Of a stretch of DNA of 45,130 nt, positions 41,158-45,130 are shown one piece after another. The translations under genes and the position numbers were made by a program. This stretch comes from CAYXRK01 sp964467615 (GTDB taxonomy: Bacteria; Hydrogenedentota; Hydrogenedentia; Hydrogenedentales; GCA-2746185). A model generated the notes under the pieces. It did no database searches. It was not told the origin of the DNA and saw nothing but the letters and a program-made list of their open reading frames with translations. How positions within the stretch are numbered: the first letter of the stretch is position 1; each line of letters opens with the position of its first letter. Location of the stretch: assembly GCA_964467615.1 (NCBI GenBank), contig CAYXRK010000015.1, forward strand, positions 1-45,130, written 5' to 3'.

Positions 41158-41889
41158 ATGCAGCAATCGAACCCTTCCATACCCGCCCCGCCGGTCATCG
41201 ATACGTGGCGCATGTTCGACAGGATCGCGCCGACGTATGACCTGCTGAACCGGATGATTTCGTTCCGGCGCGATGTGGCATGGCGCAAGTGCTTCACGGA
41301 GCATTTGCCCGCGGGCGAGGCGTTGCGCGTGCTGGATTTGGCCACGGGCACCGGCGACGTGTTGATCGACGTCGCGCGGCGAAGCGGGCGTGTCCGCCTG
41401 GGTGTCGGACTGGACATGTCGGCCCGCATGCTGGAGTTGGCGGGCCGCAAATTCGACCGCATGCAGACTGATCCGGCGTTGACGCGCTTGCGCAGCGACG
41501 CCTGCTCGATTGGCGCGGCGGACGCCTCGTTCGACGCGGCGACGATGGCGTTCGGGATACGCAATGTGCCGGACGTGCCCGGGGCGCTGCGCGAAATCCG
41601 GCGCGTGCTCCGGCGCGGAGGCCGCGCGCTGATCATGGAATTCTCGCTGCCGCGCAATCCGTTGTTTCGCGCGTTCTATCTGTTTTATTTCCGGCACGTA
41701 TTGCCGAGAATCGGTGGCATCGTGTCCGGCGACCGAGCGGCGTACCGCTATCTGAACGAGAGCGTCGAGCGCTTCCCGCACGGCCTTGAGTTCTGCCGCC
41801 TGATGGAAGACGCCGGGTTCACGCGCGTCGAAGCGCGCCCGCTGACGTTCGGCATCGCGACGTTGTACATTGGGGAGAAGGCGACATGA
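41158..41889 (+). CDS. menG: Demethylmenaquinone (UbiE/MenG) methyltransferase
   Basis: A 243-residue SAM-dependent enzyme that methylates demethylmenaquinone in the last step of menaquinone synthesis. GGAG lies 8 bases before ATG 41158. The UbiE signatures are in order: MFDRIAPTYDLLNRMISF, VLDLATGTGDVLID (SAM loop), LDMSARML, AFGIRNVPD, and the second UbiE motif YRYLNESVERFPHGLEF. It begins a three-gene plus-strand operon with menF and menD and overlaps menF by 4 bases (ATGA). Because Men enzymes follow, the menaquinone rather than the ubiquinone role is favoured. Confidence 0.95.
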   Translation: MQQSNPSIPAPPVIDTWRMFDRIAPTYDLLNRMISFRRDVAWRKCFTEHLPAGEALRVLDLATGTGDVLIDVARRSGRVRLGVGLDMSARMLELAGRKFDRMQTDPALTRLRSDACSIGAADASFDAATMAFGIRNVPDVPGALREIRRVLRRGGRALIMEFSLPRNPLFRAFYLFYFRHVLPRIGGIVSGDRAAYRYLNESVERFPHGLEFCRLMEDAGFTRVEARPLTFGIATLYIGEKAT

Positions 41890-43253
41890 ACGCCGAGATG
41901 GAGCGCGCGCGCGCGGAACTGCGCAAGAAGCTACGCACCCTGGCGAACACGGACGGCATCACGCGCGTCGAAGTTTCCGTGCCGGACATCGATCCGCTCG
42001 CGTGGGTGCGCTGTCAGTCAGCCGAGCAACGCATCTTCTGGTCCGATCGCGACGAAGCGTCCACCGTCGCGGGCATTGGCGCGGCGGCGCGCTACGACCA
42101 TTCAAGTAGCGGCGACCTGGATACATTCATCCGGCGCATGCGCGCCGACCTGTCGCGCGCACATCCGCACATGCGCTGCTACGGCGGCTTTCCGTTCAAT
42201 CCGCGCGTCCGCGAGGACGACGAATGGGGCGCGTTCGTATTCGGGCGATTCGTAGTTCCCGCAATCGAAGTAGGCCGCGTAGGAAACGAATGCTTCATCG
42301 CGGTGAACGTAAATCGTACGGCCGAACTAAGCGACACGCTGGCCCTGCTGGATCAACTGGATTTCTCCGGCGCGCCGCCCGCGACTGAAGCGCCGTCTCC
42401 GATCCGAAGGACCGACTCGCCCGACGAGGAACTCTTCGAGGCGATCGTGGACGAGGCGCTCGAGGCGATCCGCGCGGACCTTCTGAAAAAGGTCGTGCTC
42501 GCTCGCCGCTCGACGTTTGAATTCGAGGCACCCATTTGCCCGTTCGCGTTGCTCCGCGCGTTGCAGCAACATACGGAACGCTCCTTTCAATTTTGTTTTC
42601 AGTTTGATCCCGAAGCCGCGTTCGTGGGCGCTTCGCCCGAGCGACTGTACAAGCGCCGAAATACGTACCTGCAGAGCGAGTCGATCGCCGGCACGCGGCC
42701 GCGCGGCGCGACGCCCGAGGAAGACGAGGCCCTCTCGCGCGAGTTGATGACCGACGACAAGGAGTCCCGCGAACACCGGTTCGTGTCGCTCGATATCGGC
42801 CGGGTGTTCGAAAATCTTTGCCGCGCGGTACGCGGCGGCGACCGCATCGAGATGCTGCCGTTGCGCCACTGCCGCCATTTGCTCACTCGTTTTGAAGGCA
42901 TGCTGCACGAGCCCGATTGCGACGGCGAGATTCTGCGCGAGCTTCATCCGACGCCCGCGGTCGGCGGCGTGCCGAAAGACCGCGCGTTGGAATTCATCGC
43001 ACGTAATGAACCGTTCTATCGCGGGTGGTATGCCGCGCCTGTCGGCTGGATTGGATACGACACCGCGGAGTTCGCTGTCGCGATCCGCTCGGCGCTCGTC
43101 CGCGAGAACGTCGTCAACGTCTATTCCGGCGCGGGCGTCGTGGCCGGATCGCGCGCGGCGAACGAATGGGCCGAGATCGAAAATAAAATGCGGAACTTCC
43201 GCATCGCGCTCGAGGGCGAGCGAGCCGGCCTGGTTCCCGCCGGGCCGGCGTAA
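41886..43253 (+). CDS. menF: Isochorismate synthase
   Basis: A 455-residue chorismate-binding enzyme that converts chorismate to isochorismate, the first committed step of menaquinone synthesis. The C-terminal catalytic domain (about residues 180-440) shows the conserved blocks: KKVVLARR (with the catalytic Lys), GASPERL, SIAGTRPRG, SREHRFVS (Glu and His near the magnesium site), HPTPAVGGVPK, RGWYAAPVGWIG and YSGAGVVAGSRAANEWAEIENK. The HPTPAVGG and GWYA-PVG forms are those of MenF/EntC isochorismate synthases rather than anthranilate synthase. The N-terminal third is the usual variable region. ATG 41886 overlaps the menG stop; menD starts 19 bases after its end. Confidence 0.94.
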   Translation: MNAEMERARAELRKKLRTLANTDGITRVEVSVPDIDPLAWVRCQSAEQRIFWSDRDEASTVAGIGAAARYDHSSSGDLDTFIRRMRADLSRAHPHMRCYGGFPFNPRVREDDEWGAFVFGRFVVPAIEVGRVGNECFIAVNVNRTAELSDTLALLDQLDFSGAPPATEAPSPIRRTDSPDEELFEAIVDEALEAIRADLLKKVVLARRSTFEFEAPICPFALLRALQQHTERSFQFCFQFDPEAAFVGASPERLYKRRNTYLQSESIAGTRPRGATPEEDEALSRELMTDDKESREHRFVSLDIGRVFENLCRAVRGGDRIEMLPLRHCRHLLTRFEGMLHEPDCDGEILRELHPTPAVGGVPKDRALEFIARNEPFYRGWYAAPVGWIGYDTAEFAVAIRSALVRENVVNVYSGAGVVAGSRAANEWAEIENKMRNFRIALEGERAGLVPAGPA

Positions 43254-43272
43254 GCGCTGTCCGCCGCCCCGC

Positions 43273-45042
43273 ATGCTGAACAACGCGCCGAACCTCAATC
43301 AGCTTTGGGCCTCGCTGATCGTCGAGGAACTCGTCCGCTCCGGCGCGGACGCCTTCGTCATATGTCCCGGCTCGCGGTCCGCACCGCTCGCAACCGCCGT
43401 GGCGTCCGGCGGCCCGCTGACGAGTTTCGTCCACTTCGACGAGCGCGGCGCGGCCTTCTTCGCCCTGGGATACGCGAGGGCCGTCAACCGGCCCGCTGTG
43501 TTGGTCTGCACCTCCGGCACCGCAGTGGCGAACGCGATGCCCGCCGTCGTCGAGGCGTCATACGCGCGCGTGCCGCTCATCGTGCTGTCGGCAGACCGTC
43601 CGCCCGAACTGCTCGACACCGGCGCGAACCAGACCATCGACCAAACGAAACTGTTCGGCGGCTTCGTGCGATGGCAGCACACGCTCCCCTGTCCGGACCT
43701 GAACGTGCCGCCGGAGTACGTGCTCACCACGGTCGACCAGGCGATCCATCGCGCGATGTCGCGTCCCGCCGGGCCCGTCCACCTCAATTGCATGTTCCGC
43801 GAACCGCTCGCGCCGGTGAAGAAAGAGTTCGACGCGCCGTCCTACACACGCAGCCTCGCGTCGTGGTTCGACGGCCCTTTCACGCGCTACGCAACTTCGC
43901 CCGGCGGCGCGACAGATATTCTCTCGCCCGCGCTTGACGGCGCGTTGACCATGCTCGACCAGGAGCGCCGTGGCATCCTAATCGTTGGGCAGTTACACAT
44001 TCCGCAAGAGGTCCGCGCCGCGGACGCCATCGCCGCGCGCCTCGGCTGGCCGATGCTGGCGGACGCCGCCTCGGGCCTGCGCCAAGGCCCCTGCGCCGCG
44101 CGGCGAATCGCGTTCTACGATCAATTGCTTCGCACGCGGCACGCCGACGAATTCCACACCGCGCCCGTGCTGCTGCACCTGGGCGGGGCGATCACCTCGA
44201 AGACGCTGGCGAATTTCATCGAGGCCACGCCCTCGCGCCTCTACCTCCGCGTCGCCGACACGCCGTCGCGGCTTGACCCCTCGCACCGCGTGAGCCTTCG
44301 CATCGAGATACCCATCGCGGAATTCGACCGCCTGCTCGCCGCGAGATTGGCCGAACGCTCGCCGGACAACGAGTGGCTCGACCGAATCGAATCGGCCTCC
44401 CGACGAATCGGAAAAAAACTAGACGAATTCTTCGCCGCGCGAAACGATGTTTCCGAACCGGGCGTCTTGCGCTCGGTGTTTCAGCGCGCGCCCGCGGACA
44501 GCGTCGTATTTCTCGGCAACAGCATGCCCATTCGCGACGCCGAGATGTTCGGCCCGGAAACGCCGCACGCGTTGCGCATCGCGGCGAACCGGGGCGCGAG
44601 CGGCATCGACGGCAACATTGCGACTGCAATCGGCCACGGCGCGGCGCTCGGCGTCCCCGTCACGGCGGTAATTGGCGACCTCGCCGCCCTGCACGACATG
44701 AATTCGCTCGCACTCGCGCAGACGCTCCGCAAGCCGTTTGTCCTCGTCATCATCAACAACGACGGCGGCGGCATCTTTTCGTTCCTGCCCATCGCGGAGC
44801 ACCCCAAGCACTTCGAGCGTTTCTTCGGCACACCGCACGGAATGACGTTCGAATCCGTTGCAAAACAATTCGGGTTGGGGCACGTACAACCCCAGACCGC
44901 GCCAGACTTCGACTCGGCCTACGCAACAGCGTTGAACGCGAACGCCGGAACACTCATCGAGGTACGGACGGATCGGTCTGCGAACCTGGCATTGCACCGC
45001 GAACTCGAACGCGCGATTAAGGATGCGCTGGTTCCGTCGTGA
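43273..45042 (+). CDS. menD: SEPHCHC synthase (2-oxoglutarate decarboxylase, MenD)
   Basis: A 589-residue thiamine-diphosphate enzyme that joins isochorismate and 2-oxoglutarate, giving 2-succinyl-5-enolpyruvyl-6-hydroxy-3-cyclohexene-1-carboxylate. The start is ATG 43273; the frame is open further upstream inside menF, but MenD homology begins with LNQLWASLIVEELVRSGAD. Motifs: CPGSRSAPLA, HFDERGAAFFALGYA with the catalytic Glu, TSGTAVANAMPAVVEA, LSADRPPELLDTGANQTI, NSMPIRD, NRGASGIDG, and the ThDP/Mg motif GDLAALHDMNSL ... INNDGGGIF. The length is typical. There is no strong ribosome site, so translation may be coupled to menF. The next genes of the pathway (menH, menC, menB, menE) are not in the window. 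Confidence 0.96.
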   Translation: MLNNAPNLNQLWASLIVEELVRSGADAFVICPGSRSAPLATAVASGGPLTSFVHFDERGAAFFALGYARAVNRPAVLVCTSGTAVANAMPAVVEASYARVPLIVLSADRPPELLDTGANQTIDQTKLFGGFVRWQHTLPCPDLNVPPEYVLTTVDQAIHRAMSRPAGPVHLNCMFREPLAPVKKEFDAPSYTRSLASWFDGPFTRYATSPGGATDILSPALDGALTMLDQERRGILIVGQLHIPQEVRAADAIAARLGWPMLADAASGLRQGPCAARRIAFYDQLLRTRHADEFHTAPVLLHLGGAITSKTLANFIEATPSRLYLRVADTPSRLDPSHRVSLRIEIPIAEFDRLLAARLAERSPDNEWLDRIESASRRIGKKLDEFFAARNDVSEPGVLRSVFQRAPADSVVFLGNSMPIRDAEMFGPETPHALRIAANRGASGIDGNIATAIGHGAALGVPVTAVIGDLAALHDMNSLALAQTLRKPFVLVIINNDGGGIFSFLPIAEHPKHFERFFGTPHGMTFESVAKQFGLGHVQPQTAPDFDSAYATALNANAGTLIEVRTDRSANLALHRELERAIKDALVPS

Positions 45043-45130
45043 GCTAGATCGATTCTGGTCCATTTTGGAACGAAAATCTCCGTGGAGAAACAACGGGAAT
45101 TATCGCTTTAACTCCCTTGTGGGCAAGCCA
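45043..45130. other. 3' flank after menD with no recognisable gene
   Basis: 88 bases, more AT-rich than the genes. TCTCC-GT-GGAGA at 45077-45088 is a short inverted repeat with too small a loop for a clear terminator. Nothing else was recognised. Confidence 0.4.

Noticed and set aside
42327..43298. 323-codon minus-strand frame inside menF
   Set aside because: Antisense to intact isochorismate synthase motifs; no motif of its own.

Overview
The window is a GC-rich (roughly 60%) stretch of bacterial chromosome with tightly packed genes, frequent GTG/TTG starts, and two halves of very different character. It looks like an uncultivated Gram-negative bacterium. The double dockerin-like 'DxNxDxxxSLxExLRVVxFYN' pattern in the 483-residue secreted protein, the giant repeat proteins with Arg-rich C-terminal anchors, and the classical Men menaquinone genes would fit Hydrogenedentota or a planctomycete/verrucomicrobial relative. 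That placement is an inference from memory of such proteins, not a measured one.

Left half (1-30,612, all plus strand): four large exported proteins in a row. (1) A >3,570-residue protein, cut at the window edge, carries Calx-beta domains, exactly seven integrin-type FG-GAP repeats and a helical C-terminal region resembling the TcA subunit of Tc (ABC) toxins. (2) Fifteen bases after it, in the same reading frame, comes a 2,325-residue SpvB/TcB + RHS (TcC-like) fusion with an extra domain spliced into the RHS region and an unrecognised C-terminal tail. (3) A 483-residue secreted protein with two EF-hand/dockerin-like units and a C-terminal anchor. (4) A ~3,733-residue surface protein made of five 110-residue repeats, two ~155-residue repeats, eight tandem-95 (cadherin-like) domains, three beta-helix blocks, thrombospondin-3 calcium repeats, a BACON-like domain, FN3 and a C-terminal anchor. 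The A+BC pair is the most likely unusual system: a Tc-toxin-like assembly in which the A-like subunit is fused to adhesion-type domains.

Middle (30,613-39,929, minus strand): three head-to-tail units. Malate dehydrogenase, an SDR oxidoreductase and a ribose-type binding lipoprotein form one. A 62-residue unknown, a PTS EIIA-zinc-ribbon fusion, a cyclic-nucleotide-binding protein and a type I phosphodiesterase form another, with a good promoter in front. A secreted serine hydrolase, an AtpI-like membrane protein and shikimate dehydrogenase form the third. A perfect 22-bp palindrome lies between the convergent left and middle blocks.

Right end (39,930-45,042, plus strand): an orphan MalK/UgpC-type ABC ATPase, then a menaquinone operon menG(ubiE)-menF-menD with a 4-base menG/menF overlap. 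The last ~90 bases hold no recognisable gene. No rRNA, tRNA, CRISPR array, transposase or complete insertion sequence was seen.
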